Source: Symbiodinium natans
Lineage: Eukaryota > Sar > Dinophyceae > Suessiales > Symbiodiniaceae
Length of the DNA stretch: 64,000 nucleotides
NCBI GenBank assembly: GCA_905221605.1
Contig: CAJNDS010002485.1
Coordinates: forward strand, 82,001 to 146,000
Direction: 5' to 3'
Shown here: one piece after another, positions 35,148-46,204 of the stretch
Layout of the letters: every line of letters starts with the position of its first letter
How positions within the stretch are numbered: the first letter of the stretch is position 1
Notes under the pieces: model-generated
The model's input: only the letters and a program-made list of their open reading frames with translations
Told to the model about the DNA's origin: nothing
Databases searched by the model: none
Program-made: the position numbers and the translations under genes

Positions 35148-38100
35148 AGTTTTAATAGTTTTAATAGTTTTGAACTTTCAAAAAAGCATCCTAAACTATT
35201 AAAACTTTAAAAACAATTTTCTTTTAATAGTTTTAATAATTCCAACTTTTAAAAAGCCTCCAAAACTATTAAAACTATTAAAAAGAAACGGCCTTGGCCA
35301 GGAGATTCCTGAACTTTTGAAACTATTAAAACTATTAAAACTATTAAAACTATTAAAACTATTAAAAAGGCTTCTTTTTAATAGTTTTAATAGTTTTAAT
35401 AGTTTCAACTTTTAAAAAGCCTCCTAAACTATTAAAACTATTAAAAAGAAACGGCCTTGCCCAGGAGATTCCTGAACTTTTAAAACTATTAAAACTTTTA
35501 CAACTATTAAAACTATTAAAACTATTAAAACTATTAAAAAGGTTTCTTTTTAATAGTTTTAATAGTATTAATAGTTTCAACTTTTAAAAAGCCTCCCAAA
35601 CTATTAAAACTATTAAAAAGAAACTGCCTTGGCCAGGAGATTCCTGAAGTTTTGAAACTATTAAAACTATTAAAACTATTAAAACTATTAAAGCTATTAA
35701 AAAGGTTTCTTTTTAATAGTTTTAATAGTTTTAATAGTTTCAACTTTTAAAAAGCCTCCCGAACTATTAAAACTATTAAAAAGAAGCCTTTTTAATAGTT
35801 TTAATAGTTTTAATAGTTTTAATAGTTTTAAAAGTTTTAAAAGTTCGGGAATCTCCAGGCCAGGCTTTTTCCTTTTTAAGTTTTAATAGTTTTAGTAGTG
35901 TTAATAATTTCAACTTTTAAAAAGCCTCCCAAACTATTAAAACTATTAAAAAGGTTTCTTTTTAATAGTTTTAATAGTTTTAATAGTTTCAACTTTTAAA
36001 AAGCCTCCCGAACTATTAAAACTATTAAAAGAAGCCTTTTTAATAGTTTTAATAGTTTTAATAGTTTTAATAGTTTTAAAAGTTTTAAAAGTTCCGGAAT
36101 CTCCAGGCCAGGCTTTTTCCTTTTTAAGTTGTAATAGTTTTAATAGTTTTAATAGTTTCAACTTTTAAAAAGCCTCCCAAACTATTAAAACTATTAAAAA
36201 AAAAACGGCCTTGGCCAGGAGATTCCTGAACTTTTGAAACTATTAAAACTATTAAAACTATTAAAACTATTAAAACTATTAAAACTATTAAAACGATTAA
36301 AAAGGTTTCTTTTTAATAGTTTTAATAGTTTTAATAGTTTCAACTTTTAAAAAGCCTCCCGAACTATTAAAACTATTAAAAAGAAGCCTTTTTAATAGTT
36401 TTAATAGTTTTAAAAGTTTTAAAAGTTCCGGAATCTCCAGGCCAGGCTTTTTCCTTTTTAAGTTTTAATAGTTTTAATAGTTTTAATAGTTTCAACTTTT
36501 AAAAAGCCTCCCAAACTATTAAAACTATTGAAAAGAAACGGCCTTGGCCAGGAGATTCCTGAACTTTTGAAACTATTAAAACTATTAAAACTATTAAAAC
36601 TATTAAAACTATTAAAACTATTAAAACTATTAAAAAGGTTTCTTTTAATAGTTTTAATAGTTTCAACTTTTAAAAAGCCTCCCAAACTATTAAAACTATT
36701 AAAAAGAAGCCTTTTTAATAGTTTTAATAGTTTTAATAGTTTTAAAAGTTTTAAAAGTTTTAAAAGTTCGGGAATCTCCAGGCCAGGCTTTTTCCTTTTT
36801 AAGTTTTAATAGTTTTAATAGTTTTAATAATTTCAACTTTTAAAAAGCCTCCCAAACTATTAAAACTATTAAAAAGGTTTCTTTTTAATAGTTTTAATAG
36901 TTTTAATAGTTTCAACTTTTAAAAAGCCTCCCGAACTATTAAAACTATTAAAAAGAAGCCTTTTTAATAGTTTTAATAGTTTTAATAGTTTTAATAGTTT
37001 TAAAAGTTTTAAAAGTTCGGGAATCTCCAGGCCAGGCTTTTTCCTTTTTAAGTTTTAATAGTTTTAATAGTTTTAATAATTTCAACTTTTAAAAAGCCTC
37101 CCAAACTATTAAAACTATTAAAAAAGGTTTCTTTTTAATAGTTTTAATAGTTTTAATAGTTTCAACTTTTAAAAAGCCTCCCAAACTATTAAAACTATTA
37201 AAAAGAAACTGCCTTGGCCAGGAGATTCCTGAAGTTTTGAAACTATTAAAACTATTAAAACTATTAAAACTATTAAAACTATTAAAACTATTAAAAAGGT
37301 TTCTTTTTAATAGTTTTAATAGTTTTAATAGTTTCAACTTTTAAAAAGCCTCCCGAACTATTAAAACTATTAAAAGAAGCCTTTTTAATAGTTTTAATAG
37401 TTTTAACAGTTTTAATAGTTTTAAAAGTTTTAAAAGTTCGGGAATCTCCAGGCCAGGCTTTTTCCTTTTTAAGTTTTAATAGTTTTAATAGTTTTAATAA
37501 TTTCAACTTTTAAAAAGCCTCCCAAACTATTAAAACATTTAAAAAGGTTTCTTTTTAATAGTTTTAATAGTTTTAATAGTTTCAACTTTTAAAAAGCCTC
37601 CCGAACTATTAAAACTATTAAAAAGAAGCCTTTTTAATAGTTTTAATAGTTTTAATAGTTTTAATAGTTTTAAAAGTTTTAAAAGTTCAGGAATCTCCAG
37701 GCCAGGCTTTTTCCTTTTTAAGTTTTAATAGTTTTAATAGTTTTAATAGTTTCAACTTTTAAAAAGCCTCCCAAACTATTAAAACTATTAAAAAGAAACG
37801 GCCTTGGCCAGGAGATTCCTGAACTTTTGAAACTATTAAAACTATTAAAACTATTAAAACTATTAAAACTATTAAAAAGGTTTCTTTTTAATAGTTTTAA
37901 TAGTTTTAATAGTTTCAACTTTTAAAAAGCCTCCCGAACTATTAAAACTATTAAAAAGAAGCCTTTTTAATAGTTTTAATAGTTTTAATAGTTTTAATAG
38001 TTTTAATAGTTTTAAAAGTTTTAAAAGTTCCGGAATCTCCAGGCCAGGCTTTTTCCTTTTTAAGTTTTAATAGTTTTAATAGTTTTAATAGTTTCAACTT

Positions 38101-38607
38101 TTAAAAAGCCTCCCAAACTATTAAAACTATTAAAAAGAAACGGCCTTGGCCAGGAGATTCCTGAACTTTTGAAACTATTAAACCTATTAAAACTATTAAA
38201 ACTATTAAAACTTTTAAAAAGGTTTCTTTTTAATAGTTTTAATAGTTTTAATAGTTTCAACTTTTAAAAAGCCTCCTAAACTATTAAAACTATTAAAAAG
38301 AAACGGCCTTGCCCAGGAGATTCCTGAACTTTTAAAACTATTAAAACTTTTAAAACTTTTAAAACTATTAAAACTATTAAAAAGGCTTCTTTTTAATAGT
38401 TTTAATAGTTTTAATAGTTTCAACTTTTAAAAAGCCTCCCGAACTATTAAAACTATTAAAAAGAAGCCTTTTTAAGAGTTTTAATAGTTTTGAAAGTTTT
38501 AAAAGTTCAGGAATCTCCAGGCCAGGCTTTTTCCTTTTTATGTTTTAATAGTTTTAATAGTTTTAATAATTTCAACTTTTAAAAAGCCTCCCAAAGTATT
38601 AAAAACT
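35148..38607. repeat. TTTTAATAG satellite with inverted higher-order units
   Basis: Tracts of the nine-base unit TTTTAATAG alternate with tracts of its complement CTATTAAAA. They are punctuated by AAAAAGCCTCCC and by a core GGCCAGGAGATTCCTGAA. The core appears about nine times in this orientation (for example near 35298, 35634, 36547, 37808) and about nine times as the inverse form ending TCTCCAGGCCAGGC (for example near 35850, 36430, 37440, 38040). The array is thus a mosaic of inverted units of roughly 170-250 bp that could form long hairpins. Frames of Leu-Lys-Leu or Phe-Asn-Ser repeats are by-products. Confidence 0.92.
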
Positions 38608-38608
38608 A

Positions 38609-39808
38609 GCGGCTCGATTTGGCCAATTTTTCCCGGGCAGTCTGCGGGCAAAATTTGGCCAAATCGGGCTGCTCGTCGTACGCGATAACAATTAAATAAT
38701 TTCCGGCCTCCAGAAAGGCGCGGTTCGAGTTGGCCAATTTTTGCCGGGCAAGCTCCGGGCAAAATTTGGCCAAATCGGGCTGCTCGTCGTACGCGATGAG
38801 AAATGCGCGGGTCGATTTGGCCAAATTTTGCCGGGCAGCCTCCGGGCAAAATTTGGCCAAATCGAGCCGCGCATTTCTCATCGCATAACGAAGAGCAGCC
38901 CGATTTGGCCAAATTTTGCCCGGAGCCTGCCCGGCAAAATTTGGCCAAATCGAGCCGCGCCTTTCTGGAGGCCCAAAACTATTTAAATTATGTAAATTAT
39001 AAAAATAAAAAAACAATGAAATAATTACGGGCCTCCAGAAAGGCGCGGCTCGATTTGGCCAAATTTTGCCGGGCAGGCTCCGGGCAAAATTTGGCCAAAT
39101 CGGGCTGCTCGTCGTACGCGATGAGAAATGCGCGGGTCGATTTGGCCAAATTTTGCCGGGCAGCCTCCGGGCAAAATTTGGCCAAATCGAGCCGCGCATT
39201 TCTCATCGCATAACGAAGAGCAGCCCGATTTGGCCAAATTTTGCCCGGAGCCTGCCCGGCAAAATTTGGCCAAATCGAGCCGCGCCTTTCTGGAGGCCCA
39301 AAACTATTTAAATTATGTAAATTATAAAAATAAAAAAAACAATGAAATAATTACGGGCCTCCAGAAAGGCACGGCTCGATTTGGCCAAATTTTGCCGGGC
39401 AGGCTCCGGGCAAAATTTGGCCAAATCGGGCTGCTCGTCGTACGCGATGAGAAATGCGCGGGTCGATTTGGCCAAATTTTGCCGGGCAGCCTCCGGGCAA
39501 AATTTGGCCAAATCGAGCCGCGCATTTCTCATCGCATAACGAAGAGCAGCCCGATTTGGCCAAATTTTGCCCGGAGCCTGCCCGGCAAAATTTGGCCAAA
39601 TCGAGCCGCGCCTTTCTGGAGGCCCAAAACTATTTAAATTATGTAAATTATAAAAATAAAAAAAACAATGAAATAATTACGGGCCTCCAGAAAGGCGCGG
39701 CTCGATTTGGCCAAATTTTGCCGGGCAGGCTCCGGGCAAAATTTGGCCAAATCGGGCTGCTCGTCGTACGCGATGAGAAATGCGCGGCTCGATTTGGCCA
39801 AATTTTGC
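38609..39808. repeat. 325-bp nested-palindrome satellite inserted in the TTTTAATAG array
   Basis: The unit recurs at 325-326-bp spacing: CCTCCAGAAAGGC starts near 38708, 39034, 39359 and 39685. Each unit holds three palindromes of about 50 bp built from CGATTTGGCCAAATTTTGCC and its inverse GGCAAAATTTGGCCAAATCG, plus an AT-rich spacer (TTTAAATTATGTAAATTAT). The whole module from CCAGAAAGGCGCGGCTCGAT to its inverse is also palindromic. Inner units are nearly identical; the leftmost one is diverged. Both borders are abrupt junctions with TTTTAATAG sequence. Frames reading IWPNFA-type repeats on both strands are by-products. Confidence 0.93.
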
Positions 39809-39960
39809 CTTTTTAATAGTTTTAATAGTTTTAATAGTTTCAACTTTTAAAAGCCTCCCGAACTATTAAAACTATTAAAAAGAAGCCTTTTTAATAGTTT
39901 TAATAGTTTTAATAGTTTTAATAGTTTTAAAAGTTTTAATAGTTCGGGAATTTCCTGGCC
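39809..39960. repeat. Resumed TTTTAATAG satellite
   Basis: The nine-base array restarts directly after the 325-bp satellite and ends in a variant of the inverse core (GGGAATTTCCTGGCCAG), which abuts the 31-bp repeat. Confidence 0.88.
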
Positions 39961-39965
39961 AGAGC

Positions 39966-40330
39966 TCCGGGCCTCTTCCCAATACTAAATCACGAGCCCC
40001 AGCCTTCCCCCAATACTAAATCACGAGCCCCAGCCTTCCCCCAATACTAAATCACGAGCCCGGACCTCCCCCTAATACTAAATCACGAGCCCGAGCCTCA
40101 CCCCAATACTAAATCACGAGCCCAGGCCTCTCCCCAATACTAAATCACGAGCCCGAGCCTCACCCCAATACTAAATCACGAGCCCGGGCCTCCCCCCAAT
40201 ACTAAATCACGAGCCCGGGCCTCCCCCCAATACTAAATCACGAGCCCGAGCCTCACCCCAATACTAAATCACGAGCCCGGGCCTCCCCCCAATACTAAAT
40301 CACGAGCCCGGGCCTCACTCCAATACTAAC
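39966..40330. repeat. 31-bp tandem repeat, block 1
   Basis: Eleven contiguous units contain AATACTAAATCACGAGCCC followed by a variable GGGCCTCCCCCC/GAGCCTCACCCC segment. Unit subtypes alternate in a partly repeated order, which suggests duplication of several units at a time. Confidence 0.93.
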
Positions 40331-40426
40331 CTGGCATGAGATTTCTGAACTTTCAAAACTTTTAAAACTTTTAAAACTATTAGAACTTTTAAAACTTTTA
40401 AAACTATTTAAAAAGCATCAGGCCAT
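40331..40426. repeat. TTTTAAAAC spacer with diverged satellite core
   Basis: A diverged copy of the satellite core (CTGGCATGAGATTTCTGAAC) is followed by CTTTTAAAA-type units. It is a piece of the nine-base satellite sandwiched between two blocks of 31-bp repeats. Confidence 0.8.
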
Positions 40427-40590
40427 CTCCCAATACTAAATTACGAGCCCGGACCTCCCCTCAATACTAAATCACGAGCCCGGGCATCCCCCCAATACTA
40501 AATCACGAGCCCGAGCCTCACCCCAATACTAAATCACGAGCCCAGGCCTCTCCCAATACTAAATCACGAGCCCGAGCCATCCCCAGGCAT
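40427..40590. repeat. 31-bp tandem repeat, block 2
   Basis: Five units of the same AATACTAAATCACGAGCCC repeat as block 1, with one ATTACGAG variant at the left edge. Confidence 0.9.
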
Positions 40591-40759
40591 CCCTTTTGAT
40601 AGTAGATCATAGGCATCGTGCTCTTTGAATTACAATATTTTAAAAAAATACTTTAAAAATCGTTCGTTAGGTTATCTTTGGCGTCGTGCAGGTATGGACA
40701 CGTCCTCACTCGCATTTTCGCAAGCGCCGAGCTTAGAGTGAAATCATTTTTATCTCAAC

Positions 40760-41040
40760 TCGGCGTGCTGTTATCGGCCGCCGGGAAAGCGGGGTACTGT
40801 TATCGGTCCCTGAACACAGTGGTACTGTTATCGGTCCACTGTCTCCCCCCTTCCTTGTTTTATTGTTATCTCGCCATCTCTGATTGTAGCAGACACGACA
40901 CGGTGGTACTGTTATCGGTCCGCCGTGTCTGTAGGCGGGCAACTGTACCGGGCGCGGGCAACTGTACCTCTGTACCGGATGCAAAAAACATGCCAAGCAG
41001 GCAGGCGGGCAACTGTACCGGAAGCAATAAGCAGGTAACA
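40760..41040. repeat. Dispersed short repeats TACTGTTATCGGTCC and GGGCAACTGTACC
   Basis: TGTTATCGG occurs four times (about 40768, 40797, 40827, 40909), three of them as GTACTGTTATCGGTCC. GGGCAACTGTACC occurs three times (about 40937-41025). The surrounding open frame (40678-41142) carries these repeats and is not convincing as a gene. Confidence 0.55.
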
Positions 41041-41589
41041 GACCCAGCTTCCGAAAGGGACGTAGATTTGCGGTTTCAGGCATTTAGAGAGGGGCTTGGA
41101 TTCGAGGGTCTCGGTGGGGATGCTCGAAGTGGTAATTTTTAGTGTTTTTTAGTCAGTGTTTTGTATGGTTTTGCAAAGATTGTGATTTTTGCATAGGTAA
41201 CTTTCGCTCGGCACGGCAAATCCCTATTGTATGACTTCTACAAACTTTTTGACCACCTAGCTTACGCTCGACATCGACAAGGTTTAGGTCTATGGGTTAT
41301 CGAGAAATGCCACGACGCCCAGGCCAACCTGACATGGACTGTTGCGATGTGATTGGCGAGAAAGGTTGGAGATCTGCAGCGTGGGGATTTTCAGTGAACT
41401 GCAAGTAGCTGCTACGTGTGTTGCACATCAGCATGCATGAGCGAAGCTTAGCCACTGCGATGCTCAGTTCTGCTCAAGCATTCTTGCGTCGCAATCCTTT
41501 TGTTTTTTGCTTGCACGCCGAAGGCCAGCTATTGTAGACTAAACAAGAAACGTAGATGCTATTCAATTTGTGATCTGCTTTGAGGCGAC

Positions 41590-42229
41590 ATGGGCAGGAA
41601 CAAAGGCAGAAACAGCGGCAAGAAGAACACCAGCAAGAGCGGTAACAAGAGCGAGAAGAAGAAGGACTCGCCGCACACGACCTGGAAGAAGAACGAGCGA
41701 GCGATGGCCCCGCTCTCATTTTTGTCTTTCGCACGTTCGACCCTACATGTTGCTAGCTTGCGGTCAAGGAATTTCAACGGAGGATGCAAGAGAAGCAGCA
41801 GGCCATGCGCACCTATATAGGTGCTACTAAAAAGGCTAGGCATTAGTTCTGATTGGCTAATGCACGCAGTCGGATTCGTCTACAGCACGGGCAATGCTCA
41901 TAAAAAAACTTAACATATTTATCGTGAAGGTCAAGCCTATCTTGAATCTCAACAAGCCAAAGAAGAAGAAGGTGAAGTTTGGCGAGACCAAGGCTGTCCA
42001 AACTTGCTCGTTTCTTTTTCTTCTTTATTTTTCGCTTCAGGTAGCGCTGGTGACGTCCTACCGTGCCGATAAGTCGCTCTGGCGACGCCCTTACTTATTG
42101 TTATTTGCTGAGTCTGATAGATGTTTTTTTTTTGTGAGGCACCAGAAGAACTGGAGCAATCCGGAGACGCTCTGCGACGTTTGCGGCAACTACAGACCCC
42201 TGTGGCAGGGTCGGAGGGAGGCCGAGTGA
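41590..42229 (+). CDS. Candidate small lysine-rich gene with CxxC motif (three exon-like segments)
   Basis: Three plus-strand segments look coding. About 41590-41712 starts with ATG and is Lys/Gly/Asn-rich (MGRNKGRNSGKKN). About 41943-42003 reads KPKKKKVKFGETKAVQ. About 42137-42229 reads NWSNPETLCDVCGNYRPLW and ends at a stop. The last carries a single CxxC that could be half of a zinc-binding site. The segments are in different frames, so introns are required; their exact edges are not fixed. I do not recognise a family. The basic N-terminal part would suit a nucleic-acid or ribosome-associated protein, but that is only a guess. Confidence 0.4.
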
Positions 42230-45095
42230 CCACGGTGCCTAAAGTAAATGTTATGCTGTAGATTTAGTCGATCAGGGCGCTCCGGACAGAAGTGCCTTTG
42301 CTCAGAACACGCTGTGAGCCTAGCTGGTGATCCATATTCCTACTCTTGCATGTCGTAACAAATCAGTATCTACAAGATTTTAATAAGGTTCATCTGCGGA
42401 GAGTGCCTTCAGCGCGGCAAGAGGCTCCTGCATTCGACGCAGCCTGCCTTACCCATACGTCATGATCATTCTCATAGTTGAGTCTTGTGGCCGAAATGAA
42501 CTCTAAGGTCAAGCAATCTGAGAGGACGCTGATCGGGAGTCTTGATAGACACGGTCCCTCTTTATAGGTCAAAGCCTTGCTCCGTGGCTTTAACTTTAGT
42601 TTTTTTAGATGACATCTGGGTTTGTGAAGATGTTAGGCTGTGACCGGGACGTCTGTGCATAGATCCTTCCCCTCGTCGCTTTTTCCAAAGCTTGCTCACG
42701 TGTGCCGTTGCCTGCAACACGAACCACAGTCAGCTAGGCTTGTGACCAAAAAAAGACAAATGTAGCACTAGGCTGTCTAGATTTGCGCTTCCACTGATAC
42801 GGGTTCCTGATCTCCTCAAAGGACTGCGTACGCTTCAGAAACATAGTCAGTTTTGAAAGCAATCATGAGTTTTCAAAGCATTACTGTTCTTGGTTTCAGG
42901 ATGGGTTGTAGGGAATTTCATGTTGAAGGCGGTCTTGGTCTTGCAAAGCATCATCCACCCTTGGTTTCAGTATAAGTTGTAAGGAGTCTCATCCTTAGGA
43001 AAAACCCACATCTGAACAACGCTCAGCCTCGATTTCTTAGCAGGTCAATGTCATCATCTCTGCACTTGCAGCACTGCAGAAGAAAACGGCTTGAAAACAA
43101 AAGCAACAAAAACACAAAGAAAACGTGAAGCTTCCGTGAGACCGGAGCTCGCATAGCGGCATTTAAATAGCTCTTTCTTGTGTGTTTTCTTATCAGATGA
43201 CGATGGTTCTATGGCCATGAGAAAGACTTGAGGCGACTCTTTTTTTTTATTGGTGAATGATCATACTTAGCTGTAGTTTTGACCTGCAACTTTGCATTTG
43301 CAAGTCATTTTTTCGCGTGCAAGGATTGAGCAGAAAGTAATAAGGCCTTGTATATGTCTGAGCGCAGCTTTGGCACTAGCATTGACTTGCAATCTTTTGC
43401 GATCCTTTGACAGGCCGCGCAAGCCTCAGACAATGTCTTTGAGTTTCGAGATGTAAATTGAAAAACACAGCATGCAGACACAGACACACACACAGACACA
43501 CACACACACGAACACTGTTCCGTACCAAGGACCTGCAATGGTTCGCTTTCCCTTTTGGTTCGCGGATGACGACGAAGTGCAGTTGCTGGGTTGCATGTAT
43601 AACAACAATTTTGCAACAGCTGCCGGTTAAACTCGCAGCGCCAGGTGTGATGAGCACGGTACTTCTGGCGTTCCAAGTCACTTGGGCAAAAAATAGCTAC
43701 ATCAGTGCCTGCTGTATTTTCGAAGATCAGTATGCCGACGCACTTAGGTGGACCGGTTGTGCGGCTTCCTCGCTGGCGGACGGACTTGCTTCACCCTTAA
43801 ATATCTGCGCGGAGGCTCGCTGATGAATTTGTTTTTTCCTGCAAGGAAATCCTCTGCCGTGATCACGCCTGCTGAGTTTTTGAAGGAGCGTGACACTTAA
43901 TTCCACCTTTGCCGGATCAGCGTCAGACGTTTCGTGCATTATGTCGCCTTCGTGTTGAGCTTTTCACTAAGGCTTCAAGCTGCTGAGCCGACTCAGACCT
44001 TGGAGTCCACTGATATCATTATCGCTGCATTCTTTTTGTTTTTGCTGATCAACGCTATGTCCGAGGACTCCACAGTTGAAGCCGGGTAAAGTGCATCGCT
44101 TGGCAAAGTGCCATGCTCCGAGCCAAATGTCATGATTTGATTTAGTCAATTAATGTTGTCAGTGATCCCTGCTTTGCCTGATTCGTTCAGGGTACCTGGA
44201 CTGCGGTGGCCACTGGAGAAGGACTCTTCCAGAAAAGATAATAAATTATATGAACTACGAACGTTTGCCCGCGCGTGAAATTCTGCAGGACAAAGAACGA
44301 GCAGCAGAGACTTGACTCAACTAGCTCAAGTCCCGAACGTTGCACCGTGTCAGGCAAGTGCGCATGAACCTGTGATCAAGAATCATTATGAAAGCCAAAA
44401 CAAGACCGCTGCACAAAGCTTTACAGTGTAATTGGCAGTGTTGTTAATGTCCGAGGCCCGTGCAACGCGAGCATGCTGCCATTGATCAATTGCTGAAGCT
44501 GGAGACGTCTCGCTGATATGTTTCATCACATCTGACCGGTGCAAAAATACGTTCGAACGTGGCATGTACAGGCGTGGGGCAGGGTATCGTTGGCGAGTCA
44601 TTGTGTCGCGTTCTTAGCCCTCGAAGAATCATAAAACGTTTGCGATAGTATCAATGTAGCTGCTGTTGGCAAGGTCTCGCAAACGTCCGATGCCGAATAT
44701 CGAGAAGCTCATCAACCTCGAGAGCGGCGCTTATTTGAACTGAAAATTTAACTAAGTGCGAATCAAACCGATTCAAACCACGCTTGTGGAACAGGCTTGC
44801 GGCGAGTCGTCTGTCTGCGACTTAGAGTTGCCTGTAAGATGATTTCTGGGGTAGTGCGATTTCTTAGTCTGTGTTCCACAGGCACACGATGTTCCAGTGT
44901 GATCCGGACGAACGGAACACTGAGATAACCTGCCACTGAGCTGATCTTTTTCGCGATTAAGCTGCTGACAACAACTCAAATATGTGTCGCTTCATCAGGG
45001 AAATCGTTCGGCTTCTGCAAGAAGCAGAGTGTGGCTGATGGAGTCGACCAGACGCACATGCGTCTTTGTTCCTTGGCTGATTAGAAAAATGTTTA
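42230..45095. other. Stretch without a gene I can defend
   Basis: Only short open frames on both strands. A CA/GT-type microsatellite lies at about 43474-43510. Isolated exon-like phrases occur (for example near 42390 and 44190) but do not join. They could be untranslated, intronic or decayed sequence. Confidence 0.4.
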
Positions 45096-45135
45096 TTGAT
45101 GTCAGTTTATCTTAGCTTGTATTTGCATTCAAGGC

Positions 45136-46180
45136 GACATGATCGCGAAAGGAATGTTCGCCCGCATGCGCAGCAGCAAGAACATCCATGTGTCCGAGGA
45201 CGCATTTGCATCGGCAGAATTGCATTGATCTGTTTTATTTTTGAAGGAGTCGAGAACATGGAAGAAAATCTCCAGATCCGACTGGTACAGAGGCTTTGCC
45301 CGCCAAGGACCTTGAATATAAGGCATTGATTTTTTACAGTATAGTTAGCAAAAGCAAGATCTGATTCACTTTGTGTCGCGTGAGTATTTTCAAAGCACAC
45401 GTCAATCGTTGTTTTTAGGACGCAACTCTGCCAGATTGCGATGCAAGAAGGAGCGCAAGCTGAACACAGGCGCGGCCATCTCGAGTCCGCAAGCCAAATA
45501 TTTCATATTGACTCACGCCAGGAGATGTGAAATTCAAAGACGTTTGTCTCGTCGACAGCCTGAGGGCGCATGGGATAAAGGTGGGCTACACCTGCGACGG
45601 ACCGTTCAAGGCCTTCGCTGATGGAAACAGAATGCTGCAGCCATTTTCGTCGCCAGGCTTGCATTGAATATCTACTTTTCCATAGAAGCTTCATGAATCG
45701 TTGCCAAGGAAGTGTTTGAGAACGGTTTCTGCGGACGAGCTGCAAAACATTGGCCGGTACCTGATAGGGCACAATCGTCACTTTTTCGCCGTGAAAGTCG
45801 ACGAGGACGGCATTCACGTAAATGTCACGCACCGGCGACACCAATGGAGTGAAGTCTGCTTAGCTCCGAAGCTGAAGGCCTCGCGTGTGTCAGAATACCT
45901 TTCACGTCGGTGTTACAACCTCGTAGCTTCTAGTTGCGTCAGGTGCCTCATTGGAAAAGCCAGCTTTCTGGGAAAGAATACTTCAATCCGGCAAAGGCAG
46001 AAAAAATTTTTCGAATCGAGGCGCGCTATAAAATTCATTATACATTGGTGTCCTCGTTTGTTTATATCTACGCGCCGTAAGGCCGAGCTTCAGACGCAAA
46101 CTCATCAAGATGAAGCGGACTTCTGCGGATCTGGCTTAGAGATGCTGGCCTGCTCTATGTCCGCTTTGCGTTCTCAATAA
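45136..46180 (+). CDS. Exon-like segments of an unidentified gene or gene relic
   Basis: Several plus-strand segments have protein-like composition: 45136-45231 (GDMIAKGMFARMRSSKNIHV), 45420-45490 (Lys/Arg-rich), 45524-45630 (VKFKDVCLVDSLRAHGIKVG, then GYTCDGPFKAFADGN) and about 45707-45858 (SADELQNIGRYLIGHNRHFF, then AVKVDEDGIHVNV). The last resembles an alternating beta-strand edge. The frame changes between segments and stops lie between them, so introns or decay must be assumed. No family was recognised. Direction and spacing fit the plus-strand genes further right. Confidence 0.35.
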
Positions 46181-46204
46181 ATCTATATGTGTGCGCCTTC
46201 GTAA

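Noticed and set aside
35199..38423. Many Leu-Lys-Leu-Leu or Phe-Asn-Ser frames.
   Set aside because: By-products of the nine-base TTTTAATAG period.
38538..39816. Long frames with repeated IWPNFARRLPGK on both strands.
   Set aside because: They arise because the 325-bp satellite is palindromic; both strands therefore read nearly the same peptides.
39966..40590. CRISPR-like appearance of a regular repeat of about 31 bp.
   Set aside because: The units are contiguous with no unique spacers, and the surrounding DNA is eukaryotic.
43458..43681. Overlapping Cys-Val and His-Thr frames.
   Set aside because: They read through the CA/GT microsatellite near 43474-43510 and have no other support.
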